Origin: Buttiauxella agrestis ATCC 33320 | GTDB taxonomy: Bacteria; Pseudomonadota; Gammaproteobacteria; Enterobacterales; Enterobacteriaceae | DNA: 64,000 nucleotides | Assembly (NCBI GenBank): GCA_024169445.1 | Contig: JALKFA010000001.1 | Span: 3,658,001 to 3,722,000, forward strand | Direction: 5' to 3' | Part shown: positions 47,027 through 58,621 of the stretch, one piece after another | Numbering within the stretch: the stretch's first letter is position 1 | Layout of the letters: every line of letters starts with the position of its first letter | The notes under the pieces: model-generated | Databases searched by the model: none | Told to the model about the DNA's origin: nothing | The model's input: only the letters and a program-made list of their open reading frames with translations | Program-made: the position numbers and the translations under genes

Positions 47027-48196
47027 TTATTGCCCATCTAACCCCCGAATAGGTTTAATCGTCGACCAGGCACGGCAAGACGGACAATGCCAGTACAGCG
47101 TGAAAGCGGTAAAACCGCATTTTTGGCAGCGATAGCGTGGTTTGGTACGCACTTGTTCGCCAACCATATCACGTAGCACCATCAGGCTCTCTTTGGCACG
47201 CCCTTCTTCCGCTTCCTGCAAGTGATAATCCATCAACCGATGGAACAGACGCATGGTCGGATGACGCTGGAGTTGGCGGTTGATATAAACCTGCGCGACT
47301 TCAGAACCTTCTTTTTGCTCAAGGATCTCAGCAAGCATCAGTTCAGCACCTGCCCCGGTATTTTCTTCAACACAACGTTTTAAGAACGCTTCCCACTCTG
47401 GTCGTTTGTCTAACTGTTGATAGCAAGTTTGCAACATTTCGAGAGTTTCGCTGACTAACTCGCTGTCTTGATCGATAACACGTTGTAGCGATTCAACGGC
47501 TTTAGCGTATTCATTACGAGCCATGAAGATACGGCCCATCATGATTGAAATACGCGCGCAGTTTTTATCGGCTGCGGCCCCTTTTTTTAGCAATGACATG
47601 GCACGTTCCAGGTCATCACTGGCAATCAACTGCAATGCTTGTTCACAATAGAAATGGGCAATTTCGGTGCGTTGTTTATCTTTACCAAGCTTAACCAGGC
47701 GCTCTGCTACATCAATGGCTTTTTGCCAGTCACTGGTAGCCTGGTGGATAAGCAGCAACTGCTGTAGTGCACCAATGCGGAAATCAGTTTCATCAATCAG
47801 TTGCGCGAACATATCTTCGGCACGGTCATACAGACCAGCCGCCATATAGTCACGGCCCAACTGTTGTACAGCCAGCAAGCGCTGATCGTAAGTTAACGAG
47901 GCACTTTCCATTAATGATTGGTGGATTCGAATGGCGCGGTCAACTTCACCACGAGAACGGAACAAGTTACCCAGCGTGAGGTGAGCTTCAACAGTGCTGG
48001 TATCCTCTTTAAGCATATCGAGAAATAAATCGACAGCTTTATCTTGCTGGTTCGACAGCAAGAAGTTAACCCCCGCCACATAGTCACGCGACAGGCGGTT
48101 AGCTTCTTGTTGCTTATCTTGATGCGCGCTTCTGCGCCCCATATACCAACCGTAAGCGGCGGCAATAGGCAAGAGCAGAAACAACAATTCCAGCAT
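47027..48196 (-). CDS. lapB: LPS assembly protein B (TPR/rubredoxin regulator of LpxC)
   Basis: 389 residues. It has an N-terminal membrane anchor (LELLFLLLPIAAAYGWYMG), a run of TPR repeats (such as AVDLFLDMLKEDTSTVEAHLTLGNLFRSRGEVDRAI) and a C-terminal rubredoxin-like zinc site (CQKCGF and CPSC). It promotes FtsH proteolysis of LpxC and so limits lipopolysaccharide. A GGGCAATAAC/GTTATTGCCC hairpin overlaps its last codons at 47011-47035. Confidence 0.96.
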   Translation of the reverse strand: MLELLFLLLPIAAAYGWYMGRRSAHQDKQQEANRLSRDYVAGVNFLLSNQQDKAVDLFLDMLKEDTSTVEAHLTLGNLFRSRGEVDRAIRIHQSLMESASLTYDQRLLAVQQLGRDYMAAGLYDRAEDMFAQLIDETDFRIGALQQLLLIHQATSDWQKAIDVAERLVKLGKDKQRTEIAHFYCEQALQLIASDDLERAMSLLKKGAAADKNCARISIMMGRIFMARNEYAKAVESLQRVIDQDSELVSETLEMLQTCYQQLDKRPEWEAFLKRCVEENTGAGAELMLAEILEQKEGSEVAQVYINRQLQRHPTMRLFHRLMDYHLQEAEEGRAKESLMVLRDMVGEQVRTKPRYRCQKCGFTAFTLYWHCPSCRAWSTIKPIRGLDGQ

Positions 48197-48202
48197 GGCA
48201 GG

Positions 48203-48508
48203 TTATTCCTTCACAGCCGGTACCGCCGCTGCTATGGCGTCAGAATCCGTCGTAATTTGCTGCTCAAGGCGTTTGATCTTGCGATCGGCGCGTGTCAGCG
48301 AAACACGCAAACGCAGCCAAAACAGGCCACAAATAATCCAACCCAGTAAAAAACCCGCAGCAAAAAGGGTCGCCAGTAATGTGGAGACTCGATATTCGCC
48401 TTGTGCCAGCAGATAGTTAAAAGTAACAACCTGATCGTTTTGTGCGCCCAAAGTGACTGAAATCACAAAAATCGCTAGCACCAGTAAGAAAATGAATAAA
48501 TATTTCAC
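48203..48508 (-). CDS. lapA: LPS assembly protein A
   Basis: 101 residues from a GTG at 48508 with GGGAAG upstream, matching the E. coli start (MKYLLIF); an upstream ATG at 48523 is less likely. Two membrane segments (YLFIFLLVLAIFVISVTLGA and LFAAGFLLGWIICGLFWLRL) are followed by a basic coiled-coil tail. It lies 6 bases before lapB and works with it. Confidence 0.93.
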   Translation of the reverse strand: MKYLFIFLLVLAIFVISVTLGAQNDQVVTFNYLLAQGEYRVSTLLATLFAAGFLLGWIICGLFWLRLRVSLTRADRKIKRLEQQITTDSDAIAAAVPAVKE

Positions 48509-48559
48509 ATTACTTCCCGTCATGTGGTCTTACGCGACTATCACCATTAACATTCGAGT

Positions 48560-48660
48560 GGCTGGCCGGCGGCAAGAAAACTTATCACGATGAGCTTACG
48601 TTCGTAAGTCATCCGGTAAGTGAGTGCAGCCAACATCCGCGCAGCTCGAAGGTTGTTGGA
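48560..48660. repeat. Degenerate ERIC-like element
   Basis: GGCGGCAAG, GATGAGCTTACGTTCGTAAG and GTGAGTGCAGCCAAC with GCAGCTCGAAGG keep the ERIC order, but the central arms are diverged. It lies in the lapA-pgpB gap. Confidence 0.6.
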
Positions 48661-48772
48661 GATACATTAAGCGCTAATGTTTTTCCAACTATATAAACTA
48701 CCATTTCCCGGTTCTTCGTGGAATCCATTGAGCGCGTTCAATTCATAAGAAATGGGGGTTAAATCAATAATC

Positions 48773-49537
48773 TCAAGGCTCGGCATCCCGTTCGGCTATT
48801 TCGTCAGCTTCTTGCGGCGGCGGCGATAATGGTCCGCACAATTTCTGAGCAAGCCAGGTTGCCAGTGTTATCAGCACCCAAGAGATAAGTGTGGCAACGA
48901 CTAAGTCACGGGGCCAGTGCATTCCGAGCACTAATCGACTGCCCATCACCCCCGTCGCCCAAACCAACAGTAAAGCGATGGTCCAGGTTCTTCGGCGGGG
49001 CCACAGTAGCCCTACTCCCAATAATGCCCAACTTGCCGCAAACATGGTATGCCCTGACGGGAAAGCAAAACCGGTCTCTTTTTGCCAGTGTTGGCGTAAC
49101 CATTCTGGTAATTCTTGCTGCGATTTAAGCTGATTTTTTACCAACTCGCTACGCTGTTTACGTTTTAAATTGTAGAACTCATCTGTCGGAATATGTTGTG
49201 TTTTTTCAAGCCATACCACGAAAGGACGAGGTTCCTGCACTTTGTCTTTGATGACAGATTTAACGCCCTGCCCAATAAGAATAGCGGCTCCGAGAATCGC
49301 AAACAGCATCAGCGCGGCTTTTAGGCGAAACCTTAGGCACCATAAAAACCAGCCACATAGCAAAACATGGGTAATGATGCCCCAGGGTTGGGTGACGGTC
49401 TCCGTGACCCAATACATCATTTTCAACCAACTACCCTGCCCGCCAGGAACCCACTGCCAACCAGAGATCCACACGGCTAAAGGCATCACCAACAGTAATC
49501 CAGCACCCATTGTTGTTCGTTTTGCTATCGCTCGCAT
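48773..49537 (-). CDS. pgpB: Phosphatidylglycerophosphatase B / undecaprenyl-pyrophosphatase
   Basis: 254 residues, the E. coli length. The three PAP2 motifs are visible: KVQEPRPFV, FAFPSGHTMFAASW and SRLVLGMHWPRDLV with catalytic His residues. Several hydrophobic segments make it an inner-membrane protein. It dephosphorylates phosphatidylglycerophosphate and undecaprenyl diphosphate. Confidence 0.95.
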   Translation of the reverse strand: MRAIAKRTTMGAGLLLVMPLAVWISGWQWVPGGQGSWLKMMYWVTETVTQPWGIITHVLLCGWFLWCLRFRLKAALMLFAILGAAILIGQGVKSVIKDKVQEPRPFVVWLEKTQHIPTDEFYNLKRKQRSELVKNQLKSQQELPEWLRQHWQKETGFAFPSGHTMFAASWALLGVGLLWPRRRTWTIALLLVWATGVMGSRLVLGMHWPRDLVVATLISWVLITLATWLAQKLCGPLSPPPQEADEIAERDAEP

Positions 49538-49745
49538 TGCTTATCCTTATGCTATTTGAATCTCAAGGATACCCGATAAACAGCATCGAAGGGAAAGCGG
49601 GAAGTCTTACATAGGGTAAAACCAGGAGTCTGCCCAGTCTATTAGGCGAAGTGGTCGGCGTTGTGGCAAACTAAGCAGTAGTAATTAAACAAGCCAGTCA
49701 GCTGGCAGGCACCGTAAGTGCCACTATAAGTACCTGGAGAATCAC

Positions 49746-50339
49746 ATGCAGCTTAAACGTGTGGCAGAAGCCAAACTGCCAACCCCATGGGGCGATTTCC
49801 TGATGGTGGGCTTTGAAGAATTGGCAACCGGACAAGATCATGTTGCTCTGGTTTTTGGTGATATAACTGGAAATGATTCTGTTCTGGCGCGTGTACATTC
49901 AGAGTGTCTGACGGGCGATGCCCTATTCAGCCTGCGCTGTGACTGTGGTTTTCAGCTTGAAGCTGCATTAACCCATATCGCCGAAGAAGGCCGTGGTGTG
50001 TTGTTGTATCACCGCCAGGAAGGTCGCAATATTGGTCTGCTTAATAAAATCCGCGCTTATGCTTTACAAGATAAAGGCTACGATACCGTGGAAGCTAACC
50101 ATCAGCTTGGTTTTGCCGCTGATGAACGTGACTTCACGCTATGCGCCGATATGTTTAAGTTATTAGGTGTCGATGCAGTTCGTTTGCTGACCAATAACCC
50201 GCGCAAAGTAGAAATTCTCAGCGAAGCAGGGATTAATATTGTGGAACGTGTGCCGCTCATCGTGGGCCGTAACCCTAAGAACGCACATTATCTGGATACT
50301 AAAGCCGCTAAAATGGGCCACTTGCTGTCTGAAGATTAA
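49746..50339 (+). CDS. ribA: GTP cyclohydrolase II
   Basis: 197 residues. The zinc Cys residues are in [21 protein letters not shown], and substrate segments [22 protein letters not shown] and [10 protein letters not shown] are intact. It opens GTP in the first step of riboflavin synthesis. It is divergent from pgpB. The 208-base gap holds the promoter and a GGCAC/GTGCC hairpin in the leader. Confidence 0.97.
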   Translation: MQLKRVAEAKLPTPWGDFLMVGFEELATGQDHVALVFGDITGNDSVLARVHSECLTGDALFSLRCDCGFQLEAALTHIAEEGRGVLLYHRQEGRNIGLLNKIRAYALQDKGYDTVEANHQLGFAADERDFTLCADMFKLLGVDAVRLLTNNPRKVEILSEAGINIVERVPLIVGRNPKNAHYLDTKAAKMGHLLSED

Positions 50340-50345
50340 GTTATT

Positions 50346-50369
50346 TTCTCCCCCATCGCTGGGGGAGAA
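50346..50369. terminator. Bidirectional terminator between ribA and acnA
   Basis: TTCTCCCCC, loop ATCGCT, GGGGGAGAA: a 9-bp stem between convergent stops. Confidence 0.8.
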
Positions 50370-50375
50370 TTCTGG

Positions 50376-53051
50376 CTAGTTCAGCATGTTACGAATCACA
50401 TAATGCAGGATGCCGTCATTTTTGAAGTACGTCAGTTCATTACCGGTATCAATTCGGCAGCGACATTCAACCACCTCTTTTCTTCCATCCGCAAACGTCA
50501 ATGATACAGGAACCGAAACGCCCGGCGTAAGGTCGTTCAGGCCACTAATATCAACAAACTCCTCGCCAGTCAGCCCTAACGTTTTGCGCGTCACACCGTC
50601 TGGAAACTCCAGAGGAAGAATGCCCATACCAATCAGGTTGGAGCGGTGAATACGCTCGAATGACTCCGCTATCACCACTCTTACACCGAGCAACCGTGGC
50701 CCTTTAGCCGCCCAGTCGCGGCTGGATCCCGAACCATATTCTTTACCGGCAAACACGGCTAACGGAATACCTTTATCGCGATAACGCATCGCCGCATCAT
50801 AAATCGAAATAACTTCATCACCTGGTAGCAAGCGAGTCATGCCGCCTTCTACTCCAGGCACCATTTCATTGCGAATACGGATGTTGGCAAAAGTCCCGCG
50901 CATCATCACTTCATGGTTACCACGGCGTGAACCGTAGGAGTTAAATTCTTTACGTTCAACCCCATGATTCTGCAAATAACGCCCCGCTGGGCTATCAGGC
51001 TTAATGCTCCCTGCCGGAGAAATATGGTCAGTGGTAACAGAGTCTCCCAGCATGGCCAACACGCGCGCACCATGAATATCTTGCAGCGGTTTAGGTGTGG
51101 CTTCCATATCATCAAAGAATGGTGACAAGCGGATGTAGGTAGAATCACTCTGCCAGCCGTAAGTATCTGAGTGAGCGACTTCAATGTTGCGCCATTCCGG
51201 CGTACCCTCGAACACTTCCGCGTATTCTTTGTGGAACATTTCTGTCGAAACTTGCGCGACTGCACGGGCAATTTCCAGACTGCTCGGCCAAATATCTTTG
51301 AGATAAACCGGATCGCCTTTTTTATCATGCCCCAGCGGATCGGTTGTCAGGTTCACATTCATGTTCCCGGCCAGAGCATAAGCCACCACCAGCGGCGGTG
51401 AAGCCAGCCAGTTGGTTTTCACCAAAGGATGAATGCGCCCTTCGAAATTACGGTTCCCCGAAAGCACAGCCCCAACGGTAAGATCGCCCTTCTTGATTGC
51501 TTGTTCAATCGGATCGGGTAACGGACCGGAGTTACCAATGCACGTGGTGCAACCATAACCCACCAAATTAAAGCCTAAGGCGTTGAGATACGGCGTTAGC
51601 CCAGCTTTGGCCAGATAGTCAGAAACGACTTTAGAACCCGGAGCCAAAGAAGCTTTCACCCACGGTTGGCGTTTCAACCCTAAGGTCACTGCTTTTTTAG
51701 CCAGTAGCCCCGCGGCCATTAATACACTTGGGTTGGAGGTGTTAGTACAGGAGGTAATGGCTGAAATCACGACCGCACCGTCGGGTAATTGGTACTCACG
51801 CCCGTCCATGGTGTAGTCAACTGGAGCACGATCTTTATGAGAGGTGTTCACTTCCAGTTCGTTGCTGGCATTAAACGCTTTAGGAACATCGCCTAACGGC
51901 ACGCGATCCTGTGGCCGTTTCGGCCCAGCCAGACTTGCTTCAACCTCGTCCATATCCAGTGCCAGTGTGCTGGTAAATACCGGTTCATCGCCAGTATTTC
52001 GCCACATCCCCTGCACCTTCGCATAGGCTTCTACCAGCGCGATTTGCTCCTCGCTGCGTCCACTCAGGCGCATGTAATCCAGTGTCACCGCATCAATCGG
52101 GAAGAAACCACACGTCGCGCCATATTCTGGCGCCATATTGGCAATGGTCGCACGATCGGCCAGTGGTAAAGTGTCGAGGCCGTCGCCATAAAATTCGACA
52201 AACTTGCCAACCACTCCGTGCTTACGCAGCATTTGTGTGACGGTCAATACCAGGTCTGTTGCGGTGATACCTTCACGCAATTTGCCATCAAGTTTAAAGC
52301 CGACGACATCCGGGATAAGCATGGAAACCGGCTGGCCTAACATGGCGGCCTCAGCTTCAATACCACCGACACCCCAGCCCAAAACGCCAAGGCCATTAAT
52401 CATCGTGGTGTGGGAATCGGTGCCGACCAGCGTGTCAGGATAGGCAACCAACTCATTGCCCTGCATTTCACTCCACACCGCTTTACCCAGATATTCGAGA
52501 TTAACCTGGTGGCAAATCCCGGTTCCCGGTGGCACCACGCTAAAGCGACTGAATGCCTGCTGCCCCCAACGCAGGAAAACGTAACGCTCGTGGTTACGCT
52601 CCATTTCGAGGCGCACGTTTTCCTCGAAAGCTTCGTCATTACCGAAATGATCAACCGTTACCGAGTGGTCGATAACCAGATCAACTGGGGACAGAGGATT
52701 GACTTTGGCGACATCGCCACCAAGACGTTTTACCGCCTCGCGCATCGCGGCCAAATCCACAACGGCGGGAACACCGGTAAAATCTTGCATTAGTACACGT
52801 GCGGGACGATAAGCTATTTCACGATCGGCATGGGCATTTTTCAGCCAACCTGCCAGGGCATGAATATCGTCCTGAGTAACGGAGTTTTCATCCTGCCAGC
52901 GCAACAGGTTTTCAAGCAGAACTTTTAACGACTTGGGTAAACGGGTGATATCCCCAAGTTCCTTTGCAGCCAGTGGCAAACTGTAATAATGATAGGTTTT
53001 ATTCAGCGCCTGTAGAGTGTCCTTACTGGCCTCGCGTAGGGTTAACGACAT
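50376..53051 (-). CDS. acnA: Aconitate hydratase A
   Basis: 891 residues, as in E. coli. The three [4Fe-4S] Cys ligands are in [11 protein letters not shown] and [13 protein letters not shown]. Substrate segments [21 protein letters not shown] and [14 protein letters not shown] are intact. It is the stress- and stationary-phase aconitase in enterics. AGGAG precedes the ATG. Confidence 0.97.
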   Translation of the reverse strand: MSLTLREASKDTLQALNKTYHYYSLPLAAKELGDITRLPKSLKVLLENLLRWQDENSVTQDDIHALAGWLKNAHADREIAYRPARVLMQDFTGVPAVVDLAAMREAVKRLGGDVAKVNPLSPVDLVIDHSVTVDHFGNDEAFEENVRLEMERNHERYVFLRWGQQAFSRFSVVPPGTGICHQVNLEYLGKAVWSEMQGNELVAYPDTLVGTDSHTTMINGLGVLGWGVGGIEAEAAMLGQPVSMLIPDVVGFKLDGKLREGITATDLVLTVTQMLRKHGVVGKFVEFYGDGLDTLPLADRATIANMAPEYGATCGFFPIDAVTLDYMRLSGRSEEQIALVEAYAKVQGMWRNTGDEPVFTSTLALDMDEVEASLAGPKRPQDRVPLGDVPKAFNASNELEVNTSHKDRAPVDYTMDGREYQLPDGAVVISAITSCTNTSNPSVLMAAGLLAKKAVTLGLKRQPWVKASLAPGSKVVSDYLAKAGLTPYLNALGFNLVGYGCTTCIGNSGPLPDPIEQAIKKGDLTVGAVLSGNRNFEGRIHPLVKTNWLASPPLVVAYALAGNMNVNLTTDPLGHDKKGDPVYLKDIWPSSLEIARAVAQVSTEMFHKEYAEVFEGTPEWRNIEVAHSDTYGWQSDSTYIRLSPFFDDMEATPKPLQDIHGARVLAMLGDSVTTDHISPAGSIKPDSPAGRYLQNHGVERKEFNSYGSRRGNHEVMMRGTFANIRIRNEMVPGVEGGMTRLLPGDEVISIYDAAMRYRDKGIPLAVFAGKEYGSGSSRDWAAKGPRLLGVRVVIAESFERIHRSNLIGMGILPLEFPDGVTRKTLGLTGEEFVDISGLNDLTPGVSVPVSLTFADGRKEVVECRCRIDTGNELTYFKNDGILHYVIRNMLN

Positions 53052-53234
53052 AGCTCCTCCTTAAATTTCTTAGGATAGCGGTATCCCGGATGAAGATCAG
53101 GGACAGTATTAAAGATAACACAAAGATGTCGTAACGATTTGATAACAACCCGAATTGATAAATCAGAAGGTGTAAAGGGAAAGGAAGAGTGAATCAGCGC
53201 CCCGGCAGAGAACCAGGGCACAAGCAAGAAAGTG

Positions 53235-53333
53235 TTACTGAGTCAGCATCCAGACCATTTGCGCCCAAAAGGCTAACGAAACGGTAAATGCGGTGAACCA
53301 TGACCAGTACTTGACGCTACAGTGAGTATTCAT
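53235..53333 (-). CDS. ymiC: Small membrane protein YmiC
   Basis: 32 residues (MNTHCSVKYWSWFTAFTVSL and so on, ending WMLTQ), with an AGAGAG ribosome site. One hydrophobic segment spans the middle. Position between yciX and acnA and the YWSW...FWAQ pattern match E. coli YmiC. Function unknown. Confidence 0.75.
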   Translation of the reverse strand: MNTHCSVKYWSWFTAFTVSLAFWAQMVWMLTQ

Positions 53334-53494
53334 AAGCCGCTCTCTTTATTTTAGTAAACACTGTGACTGAATAATTAATCAGTCGATTTGAATATTGCTG
53401 TGTGCAGTGATTACTTAAAGAGTGTGCTCTTAATCACGCTTAATTATAAAGTGTGACTGACAGCAAGTTAAATAAAGGTAAATGAGAATTATAT

Positions 53495-53665
53495 TTATTG
53501 TTTAATATGTTCGTCTGTTGAAAACAGATCGATAAAGTCTTTTTGTTGTTGCGTCAGTTGCCACGACTCTGGCACCTGAGCTTTTCCAGGTTTCGCTTCT
53601 TGTTGTGGTTGGTCATCTTTCTGACGCACCGTTTTCTGCGCTTGTGTTTGAGCAAAGGAAGTCAT
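53495..53665 (-). CDS. yciX: Small hydrophilic protein, YciX-like
   Basis: 56 residues from the ATG at 53665, starting MTSFAQTQAQKTVRQ and rich in Gln and Lys, ending FIDLFSTDEHIKQ. It lies two bases after ymiA, in the E. coli yciX position. I assign the name mainly by position. A longer frame upstream overlaps ymiA and is rejected. Confidence 0.65.
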   Translation of the reverse strand: MTSFAQTQAQKTVRQKDDQPQQEAKPGKAQVPESWQLTQQQKDFIDLFSTDEHIKQ

Positions 53666-53667
53666 TG

Positions 53668-53808
53668 TTACCCCCAAAAATGCCATGCAGCCACTGCAAC
53701 GACTAGCCAAAACAAACCTGAGACCAGAAACACCGCCATCCAGGCTTTACGTTTCAGCCCTGATTCCCTTTGCGGTTCTTCACTTCCAGAAGGCATTGCT
53801 AACCTCAT
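53668..53808 (-). CDS. ymiA: Small membrane protein YmiA
   Basis: 46 residues, beginning MRLAMPSGSEEPQRESGLKR and continuing KAWMAVFLVSGLFWLVVAVA to AWHFWG. The sequence and exact length match E. coli YmiA. One hydrophobic segment covers the C-terminal half. It is nearly coupled to the YciX-like gene. Function unknown. Confidence 0.88.
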   Translation of the reverse strand: MRLAMPSGSEEPQRESGLKRKAWMAVFLVSGLFWLVVAVAAWHFWG

Positions 53809-54147
53809 ACAATCGGCACCACTTATCATATAAACTCAAACAATCGGTATAATTAATCGCTGACTGGGATTAATCCTAAAGAAACTCTAGTACAAAAGCC
53901 AGAGAAATTGCTCCCCGATTGCAGGAAAAGATTTAATCTTTTGACCTCAAATAAATAATTGAAACATTAAATTTGCATGGCGGTAAATTATTATCTACGT
54001 TTGTCTCTTAATTGAGACAGATTAACCACTTACATCTTATGGTTAATAAAAATCTGGCGGGATATTAATTATCAGGCGGGTTGAAACATATTCTTAAGTG
54101 CAACTGAGAAGAGGTATCTTTCCCTATGGAAAAGATACCTTGGGATA
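53809..54147. other. Intergenic region between ymiA and cysB
   Basis: 339 AT-rich bases. They hold the cysB hairpin at 54112-54139 and presumably the promoter for ymiA-yciX. No further gene was seen. Confidence 0.5.
54112..54139 (-). terminator. Terminator-like hairpin after cysB
   Basis: GGTATCTTT and AAAGATACC arms with a short loop, 9 bases after the cysB stop. No long T run. Confidence 0.6.
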
Positions 54148-55200
<1,053 letters not shown>

Positions 55201-55268
55201 CTATATCAGTTATATCTTCTATGTATAGTTTGAAAGAAAAAATAATAATAAGGTTATATACGCAGATA

Positions 55269-55299
55269 TAAAAAAGCCGGAGCACAGGCCCCGGCTTTC
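55269..55299 (-). terminator. Rho-independent terminator of topA
   Basis: On the minus strand GAAAGCCGGGGCC, loop TGTG, CTCCGGCTTTTTT: a strong stem with a T tract, 15 bases after the topA stop. Confidence 0.93.
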
Positions 55300-55313
55300 A
55301 ATGTTAAAGAGAG

Positions 55314-57911
55314 TTACTTCTTCCCTTCAACCCACTTACCATCCACAAAGAACGCAGACCAACCGGTCGCTTTGCCTTCTTTCTCGGAGGAAACATATTG
55401 CTGCTTCGTCTTACGGCTAAAACGAACAACGGCTTTATTGCCATCAGCGTCTTGCTGTGGTGCATCAGCCAGATAACGCAGTTTTTCTGGCAGACGGTCA
55501 CGGAAGCGATACAGTTCTTCAACCAGTGGCGCACGTGTTTCACGAGATTTCGGGAAAGTGTTTGCCGCAAGGAAAACACCGGCCGCGCCATCACGCAGTA
55601 CAAAGTACGCGTCTGATTTCTCACAAGGCAACTCTGGTAATGGAACCGGATCTTCCTTCGGTGGAGCCACATCGCCATTACGCAGGATCTTACGGGTATT
55701 TTTACAATCGTCGTTAGTACAAGCCATGTACTTACCAAAACGCCCCATTTTCAGGTGCATTTCAGAACCACATTTCTCACACTCAACAATTGGACCGTCA
55801 TAACCTTTGATGCGGAACTCACCCTCTTCGATTTCGTAGCCATCACAAGTTGGGTTGTTACCACAAACATGTAACTTACGTTTCGGATCGATGAGATAGC
55901 TGTCCATTGCGGTGCCGCATTTAGCACAACGACGTTTCGCACGCAGCGCATTGGTTTCCGCATCATCCCCTTCTAGGACGTTGAGGACTTCATTTTCCGG
56001 CACCAGGTTAATGGTGGTTTTGCAACGCTCTTTGACGGGCAACGCGTAACCTGAGCAACCTAAGAACACACCAGTACTGGCGGTACGGATACCCATTTGA
56101 CGACTACACGTTGGGCAATCGATACTGGTCAGAACCATTTGGTTTGGACGCATGCCGCCTTCTTCCGGATCCAGTTCAGCTTTACCCAACTGTTCACTGA
56201 AATCACTGAAGAAGTTATCCAACACCCCTTTCCACTCGGCCTGATTGTTAGCGACCTGGTCGAGGCTGCTTTCCATTTGCGCGGTGAAATCGTAGTTCAT
56301 CAACTCGCGGAAGTTTTCTTCCAGGCGGTCGGTAACAATTTCACCCATTTTCTCCGCATAGAAACGGCGGTTTTCCACACGCACATAACCACGATCCTGG
56401 ATGGTGGAAATGATAGATGCGTAGGTAGACGGACGGCCAATGCCACGTTTTTCCAGCTCTTTAACCAACGAGGCTTCACTAAAGCGCGCCGGTGGTTTGG
56501 TAAAGTGCTGTCCAGGGATGACTTCTACAAGCGCCAGTTCATCACCCTGCTCAACAGCAGGCAATGTGCGGTCTTCGTCGCCCTTGCGCAGCGCAGGCAT
56601 TACTTTCGTCCAGCCATCAAAACGCAGCGTGCGACCACGCGTTTTAAGACGGAAATCACCCGCTTGCACCGTTAGGGTGGTGGAGTCGTATTGTGCAGGA
56701 GTCATCTGACACGCTACAAACTGACGCCAGATCAACTGGTAGAGTTTTTGCGCGTCAGCTTCCATATCTTTAAGCGACTCAGCAACCACACTCACGTCAG
56801 AAGGACGAATCGCTTCGTGCGCTTCTTGCGAGTTTTCTTTGCTGGAATACTGGTTTGCAGCGGCTGGAAGATATTTCTTACCGAAACTCTCTTCGATATA
56901 GCCACGCACCATGCCCACGGCATCCTGGCTCAAGTTGGTTGAGTCGGTACGCATGTAAGTAATGTGACCCGCTTCATACAGACGCTGAGCCATCATCATG
57001 GTTTTCTTCACACCAAAACCAAGACGGGTACTTGCGGCTTGCTGCAACGTGGATGTGATAAACGGCGCACCAGGCTTGCTGCTGGTTGGTTTATCTTCAC
57101 GTTCAAGCACTGAGTAACGTGCTTTTTCCAACTCGCTAACCGCAGACATGGTCTGCTCGCGGTTAACCGGGCGGAACGGTTTGTCTTTATGGTGGCTGAC
57201 CTGAACCGGCAGACTGTCACCTTTCGGCGTCGTCAGATTCGCGTCAACTTCCCAATATTCTTCTGGCACAAACGCTTTAATTTCGCGTTCGCGGTCAACA
57301 ACCAGACGTACAGCAACAGACTGTACGCGGCCGGCAGACAGGCCACGGGCAATTTTCTTCCACAGCAGCGGCGACACCATATAACCCACAACACGGTCCA
57401 TAAAGCGACGCGCTTGCTGTGCGTTAACACGGTCGATATTCAGTTCGCCCGGCTTTTCAAACGCCTGTTGAATGGCGTTTTTAGTAATTTCGTTAAACAC
57501 CACGCGGCTATAACGCGTGTCATCACCACCGATAACTTCCCGCAGGTGCCATGCAATGGCTTCCCCTTCGCGGTCAAGGTCGGTTGCGAGATAGATATGG
57601 TCTGCTTTTTCAGCCAGTGATTTCAGTTCTGAAACCACTTTTTCTTTACCAGGCAGCACTTCATATTGTGCTTCCCAGTTGTGCCAGGGATCGACACCCA
57701 TACGATTTACGAGCGCGCCGCGTTCATCCTTTTTGACCTTTTTGGTCCCTTTGGTGGAGGCGGAGTCAGCGCTCTTCTTGGTGGTTGATCCACTGGTCGG
57801 CAAATCACGGATATGACCTACGCTGGACTTAACCACGTAGTCATTGCCGAGATATTTGTTGATCGTTTTGGCTTTTGCCGGGGACTCAACGATGACGAGA
57901 GCTTTACCCAT
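55314..57911 (-). CDS. topA: DNA topoisomerase I
   Basis: 865 residues from the ATG at 57911 ([20 protein letters not shown]), the E. coli length; a longer frame starts at 58004. The Toprim domain shows [10 protein letters not shown] and the [14 protein letters not shown] triad. The active-site Tyr is in [11 protein letters not shown]-terminal zinc fingers carry Cys pairs such as CPTCSRQMG and [21 protein letters not shown]. It relaxes negative supercoils. Confidence 0.97.
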   Translation of the reverse strand: MGKALVIVESPAKAKTINKYLGNDYVVKSSVGHIRDLPTSGSTTKKSADSASTKGTKKVKKDERGALVNRMGVDPWHNWEAQYEVLPGKEKVVSELKSLAEKADHIYLATDLDREGEAIAWHLREVIGGDDTRYSRVVFNEITKNAIQQAFEKPGELNIDRVNAQQARRFMDRVVGYMVSPLLWKKIARGLSAGRVQSVAVRLVVDREREIKAFVPEEYWEVDANLTTPKGDSLPVQVSHHKDKPFRPVNREQTMSAVSELEKARYSVLEREDKPTSSKPGAPFITSTLQQAASTRLGFGVKKTMMMAQRLYEAGHITYMRTDSTNLSQDAVGMVRGYIEESFGKKYLPAAANQYSSKENSQEAHEAIRPSDVSVVAESLKDMEADAQKLYQLIWRQFVACQMTPAQYDSTTLTVQAGDFRLKTRGRTLRFDGWTKVMPALRKGDEDRTLPAVEQGDELALVEVIPGQHFTKPPARFSEASLVKELEKRGIGRPSTYASIISTIQDRGYVRVENRRFYAEKMGEIVTDRLEENFRELMNYDFTAQMESSLDQVANNQAEWKGVLDNFFSDFSEQLGKAELDPEEGGMRPNQMVLTSIDCPTCSRQMGIRTASTGVFLGCSGYALPVKERCKTTINLVPENEVLNVLEGDDAETNALRAKRRCAKCGTAMDSYLIDPKRKLHVCGNNPTCDGYEIEEGEFRIKGYDGPIVECEKCGSEMHLKMGRFGKYMACTNDDCKNTRKILRNGDVAPPKEDPVPLPELPCEKSDAYFVLRDGAAGVFLAANTFPKSRETRAPLVEELYRFRDRLPEKLRYLADAPQQDADGNKAVVRFSRKTKQQYVSSEKEGKATGWSAFFVDGKWVEGKK

Positions 57912-58310
57912 ATTCACCTTACCTAATGTAATTCTTCCAGGAACGTCGCACGTTACTTTCACCTTCCACTGGCGACTCGCTTTTCTATATTGCGACAGCG
58001 TCAATGGATATCAACTCTTTTTTCATCACCAGCCTGATTGAGCTAAATGCGCAGGTGATTGAGATAGCGAGTCTTTCGCATCGGTGACATAGCACGACGG
58101 AAGTTTGGTTGAATGTCAAGCAATTCCGTTGCCAGATTTGCGAAAGCGTCACACTCTACCTGATAAAATGAGTTAAGCAACTTTATTAGCATGCAGCAGC
58201 GATTCCTGCCAGAACAGTAAACGGATTAAATCACCCTGGGTTTACTCAGGAATATTGCCCTTTGCAGTATAGCGGAAGTACACTACTGCCAGTTTTTAAA
58301 GGAGGAAATA
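57912..58310. other. Divergent topA/yciN regulatory region
   Basis: 399 bases between topA and yciN. topA has several promoters in E. coli; here I see TTGACA on the minus strand near 58111-58116 but no well-spaced -10. GGAGG precedes yciN. No gene found. Confidence 0.45.
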
Positions 58311-58562
58311 ATGAAACCAACCACTCAACCTATCGATAAACAATCACTACTCGTTGAAGCCAACAAAGTCATCCGCGCACATGAAGACTTCATGCACGGA
58401 ATGGAAGCAACGGACGTAGAGCAAAAAAACGGGGTGCTGGTGTTCAAAGGTGAATACTTCCTTGATGAGCAAGGCTTACCTACCGGGAAAAGCACCGCGA
58501 TTTTTAATATGTTTAAGCATCTTGCGCATGTGTTTGCAGATAAATATCACCTGCAAGACTAA
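58311..58562 (+). CDS. yciN: YciN, DUF2498 family
   Basis: 83 residues, starting [20 protein letters not shown] with AAGGAGG upstream. The body ([41 protein letters not shown]) matches the conserved YciN sequence. Function unknown. Confidence 0.92.
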   Translation: MKPTTQPIDKQSLLVEANKVIRAHEDFMHGMEATDVEQKNGVLVFKGEYFLDEQGLPTGKSTAIFNMFKHLAHVFADKYHLQD

Positions 58563-58567
58563 TGAAA

Positions 58568-58593
58568 AAAACGAGGCCAAATGGCCTCGTTTT
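58568..58593. terminator. Bidirectional terminator between yciN and sohB
   Basis: AAAACGAGGCC, loop AAAT, GGCCTCGTTTT between convergent genes. Confidence 0.92.
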
Positions 58594-58621
58594 CATTTAA
58601 TGTTGTTCAGCCAAAACTGGC

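Noticed and set aside
56097-56675. Plus-strand 192-codon open frame
   Set aside because: Antisense shadow of topA.
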